A model generated the notes under the pieces. It made no database searches. It was not told the origin of the DNA and worked only from the letters and a program-made list of their open reading frames with translations. 64,000 bases of DNA, taken from NCBI RefSeq assembly GCF_003987065.1, contig NZ_PIPY01000005.1, forward strand, positions 143,838 through 207,837, written 5' to 3'. Source of the stretch: Pseudidiomarina insulisalsae. Lineage in GTDB: Bacteria; Pseudomonadota; Gammaproteobacteria; Enterobacterales; Alteromonadaceae. The position numbers and the translations under genes were made by a program. This document shows, one piece after another, positions 1 to 8,290 of the stretch. How positions within the stretch are numbered: the first letter of the stretch is position 1; every line of letters begins with the position of its first letter.

Positions 1-149
1 TCCTCTAAGATGCGTGCCAGAGCAAGCTGAAATCGAATTGTCTCGGTAAGCTTCTGAGTATTCCAGCATAGCACGCCAAATTCTTCACCATGAACAATAG
101 GTTGCTCATGTATGAACTGCTGAGGAACTACGACCTTAGGTTTAAGCAC
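1..149 (-). CDS. Unrecognised protein, N-terminal part only (runs off window edge)
   Basis: An open frame reads leftward from a GTG at 147-149 and leaves the window after 49 codons without a stop. A purine-rich GGCGGG lies just upstream of the GTG, and an in-frame stop lies a few codons further up, so this is a plausible start. The visible residues begin M-L-K-P-K-V-V-V-P and contain a mixed hydrophobic/charged helix (TETIRFQLALARILEE). I recognise no family. The next gene (siderophore receptor) is on the same strand and ends in a terminator, so the two are probably transcribed separately. It could be a spurious frame. Confidence 0.35.
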   Translation of the reverse strand, partial: MLKPKVVVPQQFIHEQPIVHGEEFGVLCWNTQKLTETIRFQLALARILE

Positions 150-237
150 ATTCCCGCCTTTTAAAATCTCGCATTCTTACCACGCTACAATCTCAGGTCT
201 TAGTTTAGTGTATAAGATGGAGTTCGGCATAGGTCAT

Positions 238-272
238 AAAAAAGGGCCGAGTCATTATTCGACTCGGCCCTT
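238..272 (-). terminator. Rho-independent terminator of the siderophore receptor gene
   Basis: On the minus strand a 10-bp perfect stem (GGGCCGAGTC / GACTCGGCCC, 244-253 with 261-270) with a 7-nt loop is followed by six T. It lies 22 bases after the stop of the receptor gene. Confidence 0.9.
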
Positions 273-293
273 GTAAGCTACTGCATAGGTGGG

Positions 294-2390
294 TTAAAAC
301 GTTCCGATTAAAGAGACCGTTGCGTTGAACGGTGCACCCACAGTGGCCTGGTGAGTAGAGTGAGCGTTCGGGAAGTAAAGCTCGTCGGTCAGGTTCTCAA
401 TATTTACCTGTACCCGCATAGTGTCAGAGATTTGATAGAAAGCAGAAGCATCAATGCGTGTGTAACTTGGCAAGGTTGCGGAATTACTGTTGTTGATAAA
501 GCTTTCATCTTGATAGGTGGCACCTAGCCCGAGGCCGAAGCTCTCGCTAACTTGGTAGGTGTTCCAAACCGAGAAAGTGCTCTCAGGCAATTCACGCGGT
601 GTTCGGCCAGTTGGACCCATACGGCTCATGATCTCGCCATCCAGGTTGCTGTAGTTGGCCGTGAACTGCCAATCGCGAGTAAGTTCACCTTTAAACTGAA
701 GCTCGAAACCGCTAATTTCGGAGTCGATGACGTCCAGCGTCGACGGGTCGTTATCCGCGACCTGAGGCGAGCTTTGTTCGTTTTCAAAAACCGCTGCCGT
801 GAAACTCATACGCGGCGCTAAGTCCCATTTCACGCCAATTTCGCGGTTACTAAATGTATTGGGGTCAAGCTTGTCTTTCTCGTCATTAATATCCGTATAC
901 TGTTCACCACTGCGCGGCAAAAATGAACGGCTGTAGCTTGCATACAGTGAGATATTTTCCATCGGCTTATAAATGATTCCAGCCCGCGGAGAAACTTCAC
1001 TGTCGGTGCGGCTACGGGTTTCTAATACTGCTGGATCGGCGTTATAAACTTCAATATCGAACTGATCAAAGCGTGCTCCAAGTACGAGGTCAAAGTGCTC
1101 AGACAGCGCGATTTCATCTTGAATATAAAGCGAGAAAACTTTTAAGTTGACGCGCGTGTCATCATTTAAATCGCTGAAGCTAACGGTAAAGTCATCACCG
1201 CTCGCATTTACACCGGTCATTCCGTTCAGGGCGATTGGGCGCTGAACTGTAAATAATTCGCGGTCGGAACCAGTGGTGCTGAATACTGGGTTGAAACGAT
1301 TCTGATCAGAATCCGTAGAAATAAATTCTGTCCCTACAATAAGGGTATGGCCGATACTGCCGGTCTCAAATTCGCCAACAATGTTACCTGAGAGGATCAA
1401 GTTATCGCGAACGGTCGCATCAATGTAGCCGTCGAGTTCTACGACGTTGTTCTCAGGGTCGTAATCGCTCGCATAAAAGTTTGAATAGACCTTGTCATAA
1501 TCGCCATAGAAGGCACTGAAATTACCCTTCACCGAATCGCTAAACTTATGTTCTGCTGCGGCACGGAAAATGTATGCTTCAAGGTCGGTATAGTTGTTTT
1601 CCGGATCGGCAAATACGATATCTTCAAAGGCTTCAACCGGGCGTCCATCGTTACCTGTCGGAATACCGCGGTCGATAAAGCGGTGATGATTTACATACTC
1701 ATAAGAAACGTCAAGGGTGGTTTCATCGCTTAGTTCAAAGCGCGCGGTAGGGTTGAATCCGTAACGCTCACCGTCGTAAAAATCGCGATGACCTTCGAGG
1801 CGTTCGTACATTGCGTTAATGCGAACCGCTGAGTTTGGGCTGGTCGTGACGTTCGTGTCGATGGCGGTATTCAAGCCACCAAAAGAATTAAATGACGCTG
1901 TATAATCGGTAAACTCACCGCCAATGTCGGCTTTTTTCGAGACTCGATTTAAGATACCGCCGGTGCCGCCACGACCAAACAATAAAGCATTCGGGCCGCG
2001 CAGAATTTCTACCTGTTCAATGTTGTAGAGCGGACGATAGTACTGTACATCGTCACGGTTGCCATCAAGGTAAAAGTCGGCGGTGGAGCGAACGCCACGG
2101 AAGACTACCGCGTCGCGATGGCCTTCACCCTGAGAGGTGTTTACACCTGGCGTGTAGTCAATAATCTCACCGACACTGGTGAAACCGCGCGCAGTAATCT
2201 CTTCTGCGGTAACAATTGTGAGACTTTGTGGCACATCAATAATTGGAGTAGGAGTCTTCACTGAGTTCGACTCACTTACCGATAAATGTTGGCCCTTTAC
2301 CTCGATTCGCTCAATTTTTTCATCGTTCTGAGCAATTGCTGTTTGGCTTAATAAGATCGCTGCGGCGATGGTCGTAAGTCGGAATTTCAC
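294..2390 (-). CDS. TonB-dependent siderophore receptor (catecholate/Fiu-like)
   Basis: Outer-membrane receptor that takes up ferric siderophore using TonB energy. After a signal peptide (MKFRLTTIAAAILLSQTAIAQ) comes a TonB box-like segment (IERIEVKGQ), then a plug domain with VPQSLTIVT, FRGVRS and the conserved EILRGPNALLFGRGGTGGILN, then a long beta-barrel ending in the usual terminal Phe (LIGTF). The roughly 700-residue length fits the family. Start choice: the ATG at 2405 has no ribosome site in front. The in-frame GTG at 2390 has GGAG nine bases upstream and begins exactly at a classic signal peptide, so I prefer it. A Fur-like box lies upstream. The ligand class (catecholate or hydroxamate) cannot be decided from sequence alone. 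Confidence 0.9.
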   Translation of the reverse strand: MKFRLTTIAAAILLSQTAIAQNDEKIERIEVKGQHLSVSESNSVKTPTPIIDVPQSLTIVTAEEITARGFTSVGEIIDYTPGVNTSQGEGHRDAVVFRGVRSTADFYLDGNRDDVQYYRPLYNIEQVEILRGPNALLFGRGGTGGILNRVSKKADIGGEFTDYTASFNSFGGLNTAIDTNVTTSPNSAVRINAMYERLEGHRDFYDGERYGFNPTARFELSDETTLDVSYEYVNHHRFIDRGIPTGNDGRPVEAFEDIVFADPENNYTDLEAYIFRAAAEHKFSDSVKGNFSAFYGDYDKVYSNFYASDYDPENNVVELDGYIDATVRDNLILSGNIVGEFETGSIGHTLIVGTEFISTDSDQNRFNPVFSTTGSDRELFTVQRPIALNGMTGVNASGDDFTVSFSDLNDDTRVNLKVFSLYIQDEIALSEHFDLVLGARFDQFDIEVYNADPAVLETRSRTDSEVSPRAGIIYKPMENISLYASYSRSFLPRSGEQYTDINDEKDKLDPNTFSNREIGVKWDLAPRMSFTAAVFENEQSSPQVADNDPSTLDVIDSEISGFELQFKGELTRDWQFTANYSNLDGEIMSRMGPTGRTPRELPESTFSVWNTYQVSESFGLGLGATYQDESFINNSNSATLPSYTRIDASAFYQISDTMRVQVNIENLTDELYFPNAHSTHQATVGAPFNATVSLIGTF

Positions 2391-2484
2391 GTTGTGGATC
2401 TCCATGTGTACCGAATTAAAGTTTTTTTGGGAGCTTCTGTTCAGAGTCGTACAGCAAACTAACTCTTACTGAATCGAGACGTAT

Positions 2485-2503
2485 GGTAATGCGAATCATT
2501 CGT
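2485..2503. promoter_or_regulatory. Fur box upstream of the siderophore receptor
   Basis: GGTAATGCGAATCATTCGT matches 13 of 19 positions of the classical Fur consensus GATAATGATAATCATTATC, including the central AATCATT. It lies about 95-115 bases upstream of the receptor start, which suits iron-dependent repression. The site is seen; the regulation is inferred. Confidence 0.7.
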
Positions 2504-2779
2504 ATATGCAATCGTTTGTCGTAAAAACACTGCAACTCGACGCAGCGTGCCATTTGACTTACTGACATAAAAGAACGCATCGAAAAGTCGTTATTTTCAG
2601 GTGCAAGAAAGCACGCCTAATGGATACTTCATAATGAAGCATCGGGAAGGAGGCGCGAGCCATTTATGGCTCTCGATCTTCGAATCTGCGGCCTATGCTT
2701 CCAGAGGGCAGCCAAGGGGACGGTAGTAAATTTTTGAGGCTAGTTCGGTAAGGTTTTAACGTTTTTTGCTTGATTTTAG
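2504..2779. other. Intergenic stretch without a recognisable gene
   Basis: No coding frame with family resemblance. It holds one short hairpin (GAGCC / GGCTC near 2660-2675) and sequence leading into a decayed transposase. It probably includes the lost left end of that element, but no matching terminal inverted repeat was found. Confidence 0.4.
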
Positions 2780-3465
2780 AACAGCGGGTACTGGGAAGAT
2801 TTGGTAAAATTACTAAAACCCGCTGGACGTATTAAGTTTAAAGGGTATTCGTTTAATCACAAACGTATTTATAGGGTGTACTGCCGCATGGGATTGAACC
2901 TAAAGCGTCGCGTGGAGCGAGTGCTACCTAAACGCCAAGCACAGCCGTTAGAAGTCACTGACCAGTCTAATCACCAGTGGGCGCTCGACTTTATGCATGA
3001 CACTCTTTATTGCGGTAAGCGTTACCGGACATTAAACGTGCTTGATGAAGGCACACGAGAATGCTTGGCGATTGAAGTAGATACATCGTTGCCAACAGAG
3101 CGGGTTGTTCGCACGCGAGAACAGTTGAAGACAGAGCGAGGGCTACCGATGCAACTTCGAGTTGATAACGGGCCAGAGCTAATATCAGCGCGCTTAACTG
3201 ACTTGTGCGAAGAGCATATATTGAACTCGTTTATATCCGACCCGGAAAGCCACAACAAGGTGGCTTCGTTGAGCGATTTAACGGCTCGTTCCGGCGTGAG
3301 TTTTTGAATGCATATTTGTTCGAATTACTCACTCAAGTCCGAGAAATGGCTTAGTCCTGGCGGTTGGGTTATAACGGAGAAAGAACCCATGAAAGCCTCG
3401 GCAATTTACCGCCAGTGGCTTACCGGCAAAAACTGGAAAGCTTTAGTTTAGAGCTGTGTCATTAA
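2780..3465 (+). pseudogene. Decayed IS3-family transposase (OrfB remnant)
   Basis: Remnant of an IS3-family DDE integrase-type transposase. The N-terminal third is missing. Recognisable parts are GYSFNHKRIYRVYC, the first catalytic Asp (WALDFMHD) and the second (LRVDNGPEL). A one-base deletion near 3216 breaks the frame. The continuation in the other frame carries the catalytic Glu context (GGFVERFNGSF), then an internal TAG at 3352-3354, and resumes to a TAA at 3463-3465. The sequence ending GGGGAAGTGGACA at 3479 looks like the right terminus (IS3 elements end in CA). No left terminus was found. Three lesions make it non-functional. Confidence 0.85.
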
Positions 3466-3655
3466 TGGGGAAGTGGACAAAACTACTCCGATTTTTTCGG
3501 GACTTTCTCTTACTAAGATAATGGTTTGTGAAAAAATAAAAATAAGTCAAGGTTGATGTTCCTGAAGCTAACCTAAGATATTAGCTTTACAACTTCATCA
3601 TTGCGCGCTGTTAAAAAACATTGAAGCTCCATTGAAAGCATGGTACTCATTATTT

Positions 3656-3686
3656 GTGCGGTTTCTAGGCTATGCCGCACTAGAAA
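3656..3686 (+). promoter_or_regulatory. Candidate pseudoknot or operator upstream of a TonB-dependent receptor
   Basis: Two interleaved complementary pairs lie here: GTGCGG (3656-3661) with CCGCAC (3675-3680), and TTTCTAG (3662-3668) with CTAGAAA (3680-3686). As RNA they could form an H-type pseudoknot or two exclusive hairpins; as DNA they are interleaved inverted repeats. The site is 70 bases before the receptor start. The pairing is seen; a function is not shown. Confidence 0.3.
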
Positions 3687-3755
3687 GTTATTTATGGTTA
3701 CATTTAGTTGTGATTATACAACTTAAAAATAATTAGAAACACAGGGAGTTTGACC

Positions 3756-6692
3756 ATGCAAAAACAGTCGTTATTGAGTCGTTCAATTAGAACGATTCTC
3801 TTCGCTGGTGTTAGCTCAGCATTTTTCGCTGTGCCTGCATTCGCGCAAGATCAACAACAAGAAAGTGCAGACGAGCTAGAGCTTGTAGAAGAACGCATTC
3901 AAAAGGAAGGCATAGACGATAAGGAAGCTGCGGAGCGCATCCAGGTTACCGGTTCGCGGATTGCTCGTCCTGAACTGTCGCAAGCGACTCCAATATTGGT
4001 GATTGGAGAAGATGAGATTGAGCGCGCTGGCACACCCGATCTAGGCTCGATATTAGCAGAATTACCAGCAATTGGTGCTACCGATACGGTGATTGGTAAC
4101 CGTGGTTCGAATTTTAGCGCCGGTGTGAGTTCTGCTGACTTACGTCGCCTGGGTGCAGCTCGTACCCTTGTATTAGTTAACGGCAAACGTCACGTGGCAG
4201 GCCAGCCGGGCTCTTCGCAGGTTGACTTGTCCAGCATTCCGTCAAGTTTGATTCAGCGTGTTGAAGTTGTTACTGGCGGTGCCTCTGCTATTTATGGTTC
4301 TGACGCCGTATCAGGCGTTGTGAACGTTATTTTGAAAGACAATTACGAAGGCTTGGAACTGAGTGCAACGGGCTCAACTTCAACTGAAGGAGTTGGTGCT
4401 GGATCACACCAGTTCACCATTCTTGGTGGTGGTGATTTCATGAACGGTCGCGGTAACGCAACTTTCTTCATGACACAGACCCGTTTGGAAGAAACCCTTG
4501 AAAATGACATTCGCCAGTTTGAACGCTGGGGTACAGTTTTAAACCCCGATAACACCGGTCGCTTGGATGGTATACCAGATCGGTTGTTTGTCAGGAACGT
4601 GGGTTCAGAAATGATTAACCGATTCGGTGTGATTAATCCGTTTGGTAGTGGCACGCGTTATACGTTTGGTGCCAATGGTGACCCTATTCTTCAACAGAAC
4701 CGAGATCTTACCAATAGCTTTGCGTTTGGTAACTTCCCAGGCGGTTGCGATACCTGTTTCTTCGGTCAGGATTATGTCAACTACCAGCCGGAATTGCGTC
4801 GTGAAACCATTGGATCAACTTTTAATTTCAGCCTCACCGATTCAGCCGAGCTATATGGTGACTTCAAGTATTCCCGCGCAGATATTTCACAGCAGTTCCA
4901 GCCATCATTCCGTTTCGGTAACATCTTCATTGATGTAGCAAATAATGCATTTCTCGATGAAGGTTTACGGCAGGAGTTGCTAGCCAACGGCCAATCATTC
5001 GTCCGTATGGCGAAATTTTTTGATGAATGGGGCAACCGTTCGGCGGATAATGAGCGTCAAACCTTCCGCGTTGTCTCAGGTGTGAAAGGTGACGTCGGTA
5101 TTGGTTCTTCCGTAGTGGACTACGATCTATATTACTCATATGGTGAAACCTCGAACGTTCGTAACACACTGAACTCCATTATTCCCGGCAATTTTGCAGC
5201 AGCGGTTAATTCAGTAATTGATCCTACAACCGGTGAGGCCGTTTGTGCTGATCCGTCGCAAGCTAGTGTAAATCCAGAGGACTGCGTAGCGTATAATCCC
5301 TTCGGGTTCCGTCAGGCGTCTCAGGAAGCTATCGACTATGTTTCAGCTGACGTTACCCGCACTGACACTATCACACAGGAGTACGTCGGGGCGTCTTTCG
5401 TAACAGATTCTCGCGGTTTAGTGGAGCTACCGGGAGGCTATATCGGCGTTGCGTTTGGCTTTGAATACCGTGAAGAAACGTCTGAAACTATTACAGATGA
5501 GTTCACTCGTCGCGGCTTGACAGCTAACGCAGCAACTCCAAATGAATTCGGGAGCTATGACGTAAGTGAAGCTTTCGTCGAGGTTAATTTACCAATTCTT
5601 GCTGATGTTGCATTTGCTAAAGAATTAAGCGTAGATGCCGCGTTCCGTAAGGCTGACTACTCTCATGCTGGTAGTGTAGATGCGTGGAAAGTTGGTGCTA
5701 TATATAGTCCATTTGAAGACATTCGCTTCCGTGGTACCGTGGGGAAAGCGGTGCGGGCGCCAAATATTGCTGAAGCTTTTAGTCCTAGATCACCAGGGTT
5801 TGCACAAGTATCGGACCCATGTGACGCAGACAACATCAACCAGAACCCAAACCGCGCGGCAAACTGTGCAGCCCTGGGGGTCCCTGAAGGCTTCCAAGCA
5901 AATGATAATGTTAGTATTCAGCTGATTTCAGGTGGTAACCCTGATTTGGATCCGGAGGAATCAGACTCCATAACGCTTGGTATGGTTTATACACCGTCGT
6001 ATATCGAAAATTTCTCAGTTACAGTGGATTTGTATGACATTGAGATTTCAGATGCTATTACCTTTATTCAAGCGCAAACTGTGGTTAACAACTGTGTAGA
6101 TGCTGTAGGTGGCCCGTCTGATACCTTCTGTGACCAAGTTAGTCGTGATCCTTCGACCAATGATATTACGTTGGTGGAATCTGGGTATCTGAATGCTTCG
6201 GGATTGAACACCAGAGGTGTTGAAGTTGATATTAATTACTGGACCGATTTGGCGCGCTTTGATCTTCCGGGTAGACTGCAAACCAACCTGTTCATTAACC
6301 ACTTGCTCGAGCTGGAGTTTTTCGAATTTCAAACCCAGCCTGATTTAAATAATGATGAACGTGGTGAAGTTGGTGACCCTGAATGGCAGGCCCGCTTCTC
6401 TTTGACTTACCGGTTAGACGATTTGCGAGCTAACTGGTCAGCTCGTTATATCGATCGTTCCGCATTATTTGATGTAACGGAAAGGTTAGAGGCATATGAA
6501 AACGTATCACCTAACTATGTTGGTTCTATCGTAACTCATGACTTGTCAGCGGATTATCACATTAGCGACAACTTTAGCATTAATGCTGGTATCCGTAACG
6601 TATTCGACCAAACTCCTCCCGGATATGTTGGCAATCCGTTATATGACCTGGTTGGCCGTCGCTTCTTCGCCGGTATAAAATACATGTTTTAA
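3756..6692 (+). CDS. Large TonB-dependent receptor (978 aa), substrate unknown
   Basis: Outer-membrane receptor of the long Alteromonadales type. A signal peptide ending VPAFAQ is followed by an acidic linker (residues about 30-60) and a TonB box-like IQVTGSRI. The plug has TLVLVNGKRHV, VEVVTGGASAIYGSDAVSGVVNVI, and the barrel carries SADLRRLGA-type loops, four or more Cys in extracellular segments (for example CDTCFFG) and a terminal Phe (IKYMF). Start: the ATG at 3756 has AGGGAG seven bases upstream; a TTG two codons earlier is unlikely. It stands alone between transposon sequences with no hydrolase or transporter partner, so its substrate (peptide, glycan or other) cannot be inferred. A terminator follows directly. 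Confidence 0.9.
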   Translation: MQKQSLLSRSIRTILFAGVSSAFFAVPAFAQDQQQESADELELVEERIQKEGIDDKEAAERIQVTGSRIARPELSQATPILVIGEDEIERAGTPDLGSILAELPAIGATDTVIGNRGSNFSAGVSSADLRRLGAARTLVLVNGKRHVAGQPGSSQVDLSSIPSSLIQRVEVVTGGASAIYGSDAVSGVVNVILKDNYEGLELSATGSTSTEGVGAGSHQFTILGGGDFMNGRGNATFFMTQTRLEETLENDIRQFERWGTVLNPDNTGRLDGIPDRLFVRNVGSEMINRFGVINPFGSGTRYTFGANGDPILQQNRDLTNSFAFGNFPGGCDTCFFGQDYVNYQPELRRETIGSTFNFSLTDSAELYGDFKYSRADISQQFQPSFRFGNIFIDVANNAFLDEGLRQELLANGQSFVRMAKFFDEWGNRSADNERQTFRVVSGVKGDVGIGSSVVDYDLYYSYGETSNVRNTLNSIIPGNFAAAVNSVIDPTTGEAVCADPSQASVNPEDCVAYNPFGFRQASQEAIDYVSADVTRTDTITQEYVGASFVTDSRGLVELPGGYIGVAFGFEYREETSETITDEFTRRGLTANAATPNEFGSYDVSEAFVEVNLPILADVAFAKELSVDAAFRKADYSHAGSVDAWKVGAIYSPFEDIRFRGTVGKAVRAPNIAEAFSPRSPGFAQVSDPCDADNINQNPNRAANCAALGVPEGFQANDNVSIQLISGGNPDLDPEESDSITLGMVYTPSYIENFSVTVDLYDIEISDAITFIQAQTVVNNCVDAVGGPSDTFCDQVSRDPSTNDITLVESGYLNASGLNTRGVEVDINYWTDLARFDLPGRLQTNLFINHLLELEFFEFQTQPDLNNDERGEVGDPEWQARFSLTYRLDDLRANWSARYIDRSALFDVTERLEAYENVSPNYVGSIVTHDLSADYHISDNFSINAGIRNVFDQTPPGYVGNPLYDLVGRRFFAGIKYMF

Positions 6693-6715
6693 GAAAGTGA
6701 TTCCCTGGAAAGTAT

Positions 6716-6743
6716 AAAGCCCTCTTCGCGAGGGCTTTTTTTT
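6716..6743 (+). terminator. Rho-independent terminator of the large receptor gene
   Basis: Eight-base stem AAGCCCTC / GAGGGCTT around a short TTCGC loop, followed by a run of T. It begins 24 bases after the receptor stop. Confidence 0.9.
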
Positions 6744-6768
6744 AATTCTTTCACACGGTGCGACGCAG

Positions 6769-6797
6769 AAGGTGACGTCTCCCCCAAGAATAGAACC
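6769..6797 (+). repeat. Left target duplication (AAGG) and left terminal inverted repeat of the IS
   Basis: AAGG at 6769-6772 is followed by the inverted repeat from 6773, TGACGTCTCCCCCAAG..., which pairs with the right end apart from a one-base gap and scattered mismatches. Confidence 0.8.
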
Positions 6798-6871
6798 ATG
6801 ACATCGATGAGATTTCCATAAAATTGACAGGCCCCGATTATTAGAGCCACTCGAGGAATGAATTGAGCTGT

Positions 6872-7702
6872 TCAATTTTCAATGGATGCCACGAACTGCA
6901 AGGGTGGCAGGTTATTTAAAGCCCGGTGAGGTCGACTCTTGTTATAGTCATCCCGCCAAGCTTCGATTTTTAATTTAGCATCGGTTAGCGATTCGAACCA
7001 GTGACAGTTAAGGCATTCATCACGAAAGCTGCCGTTCAGTGACTCGATATAGGCATTGTCGGTTGGCTTACCAGGACGCGAGAACGCTAGCGTTACCTTG
7101 TTGGTATACGCCCAAAGGTCGGTCATTTGTCCTGCAAATTCGCTGCCATTATCGCAATGAATACGGTTTGGTGCGCCTCGTTCTCGACAAAGTCGCGTTA
7201 ATGTCGCGACCACATTCTCGGAACGTAAACGAGCGCCAATATCAGCTGCTAAACACTCCCGTGTAAAGGTATCAACAACTGTCAGAATACGAAACTTGTT
7301 CCCGGTAGAAAGCTGGTCGGCAACGAAGTCCATCGCCCAAGCCTCATTCGGTCTTGTACTTGGCACATAATCACGTTTTCGATGTGCCCCACTAACGTTG
7401 CGCCGCGGCCGTTTTGGGCGTAACTGAAGACCTTCTAGACAGTACAGGCGATGAACACGTTTTTTATTCACGTGAATACCTTTGCGTTTTAACATCACAT
7501 GAATACGCTTGTAACCGTATCGCACGCGGGCTCTGGCTATCGCTACAATCTTCTGGCGAAGTGCTTCCTGTGGCTCTGAACGTGGCTTGTAACGACAGGC
7601 CGTACGGCTTAGACCTGTTAACGCACATGCTCTTCGTTCACTGATACTGTAAAGACTCATTAAATGGCGCACCGCCTTACGACGCTGCGGTACGCTCACC
7701 AC
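6872..7702 (-). CDS. IS3-family transposase OrfB (DDE catalytic part)
   Basis: Catalytic subunit of the element. It has an HTH_21-type N-terminal part (YGYKRIHVMLKRKG, then NKKRVHRLY), then an rve integrase core with the DDE triad: Asp in AWAMDFVAD, Asp in IHCDNGSEF, and Glu in DNAYIESLNGSF. The closing motif SRPHRALNNLPP is typical. It starts at a GTG and overlaps the end of OrfA by seven bases. The overlap contains an A-AAG slip site (CGA AAG TGG read as AAA GTG GTG), so a -1 frameshift would give the OrfAB fusion transposase known in this family. It can also be translated separately. Confidence 0.9.
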   Translation of the reverse strand: MVSVPQRRKAVRHLMSLYSISERRACALTGLSRTACRYKPRSEPQEALRQKIVAIARARVRYGYKRIHVMLKRKGIHVNKKRVHRLYCLEGLQLRPKRPRRNVSGAHRKRDYVPSTRPNEAWAMDFVADQLSTGNKFRILTVVDTFTRECLAADIGARLRSENVVATLTRLCRERGAPNRIHCDNGSEFAGQMTDLWAYTNKVTLAFSRPGKPTDNAYIESLNGSFRDECLNCHWFESLTDAKLKIEAWRDDYNKSRPHRALNNLPPLQFVASIEN

Positions 7703-7962
7703 TTTCGGGTATTAAGATCTTGCAACATAACTTTATCGGGGGTTAGATCGGCAACAATCCGTTTGAGTTTCTCATTCTCTTCTCGTAGCTGCTTGAGCTC
7801 ACGAACTTGGTCAGACTCAAGCCCAGAGTATTTCTTCTTCCAAGCGTAGAAAGTGCCCTCGGCAATCCCCATTTTGCGAGCGATTTCGGCAATAGACAAC
7901 CCAGCTTCGTGCTGTTTGATAGCAGAAACGATCTGCTCAACAGAAAAACGTTTTGATTTCAT
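7696..7962 (-). CDS. IS3-family transposase OrfA (DNA-binding part)
   Basis: 88 residues: a helix-turn-helix (FSVEQIVSAIKQHEAG, then IAEIARKMGIAEGTFYAWKKKYSGL) and a leucine-zipper-like helix (VRELKQLREENEKLKRIVADL). The pattern KKKY-G plus VADL-xxDKxMLQD is typical of the IS407 group. The ATG at 7962 has GAGGG eight bases upstream. The end of the frame overlaps OrfB at the presumed frameshift site. Confidence 0.9.
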   Translation of the reverse strand: MKSKRFSVEQIVSAIKQHEAGLSIAEIARKMGIAEGTFYAWKKKYSGLESDQVRELKQLREENEKLKRIVADLTPDKVMLQDLNTRKW

Positions 7963-8011
7963 GGCATGGCCCTCGTAAGGTCTTTATCATGCCCAAATTC
8001 ATCGTCCTCGT

Positions 8012-8040
8012 GGATCTTTTTTTTGGGGGACCGTCAAAGG
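8012..8040 (-). repeat. Right terminal inverted repeat of the IS and right target duplication (AAGG)
   Basis: Read on the minus strand from 8036: TGACGGTCCCCCAAAA, the partner of the left end. AAGG follows at 8037-8040. Confidence 0.8.
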
Positions 8041-8240
8041 TAATGTGTTGTTTTCATACAATATTTACATCATAGCTACTGAGGTTGTTCCAAGGGGGAA
8101 TTACAACGTGCGAGTTTAGAACCCTAATGGTAGGCTAAATAATCTGCCTGTGTAGAATATTTTGTATCAAACCATAGCATGGTGGAGACGGTCTGCAAAT
8201 ATGGCGTGGTATTTAATTCCTCGGAGTGAGCGGTAGAATT

Positions 8241-8279
8241 AAAACCGCAACAGGCGGGCTGTTTAGGTCGCCTGTTGCG
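8241..8279 (-). terminator. Rho-independent terminator of yciK
   Basis: An 11-bp stem (CGCAACAGGCG / CGCCTGTTGCG, 8246-8256 with 8269-8279), followed on the minus strand by GTTTTAATT. It starts 12 bases after the yciK stop. Confidence 0.8.
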
Positions 8280-8290
8280 AGCTCAGGAGC

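Larger units (their letters stand above)
6773..8036 (-). mobile_element. Complete IS3-family insertion sequence, IS407 group
   Basis: A 1264-bp element with two overlapping frames (OrfA, OrfB) on the minus strand. Imperfect terminal repeats begin TGACGTCTCCCCCAA on the left and TGACGGTCCCCCAA on the right (read inward, one-base gap). The flanks are AAGG at 6769-6772 and AAGG at 8037-8040, a 4-bp target duplication, which is the size known for the IS407 group. It landed about 30 bases behind the receptor terminator, in non-coding DNA. All parts look intact, so it may be active. Confidence 0.9.
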
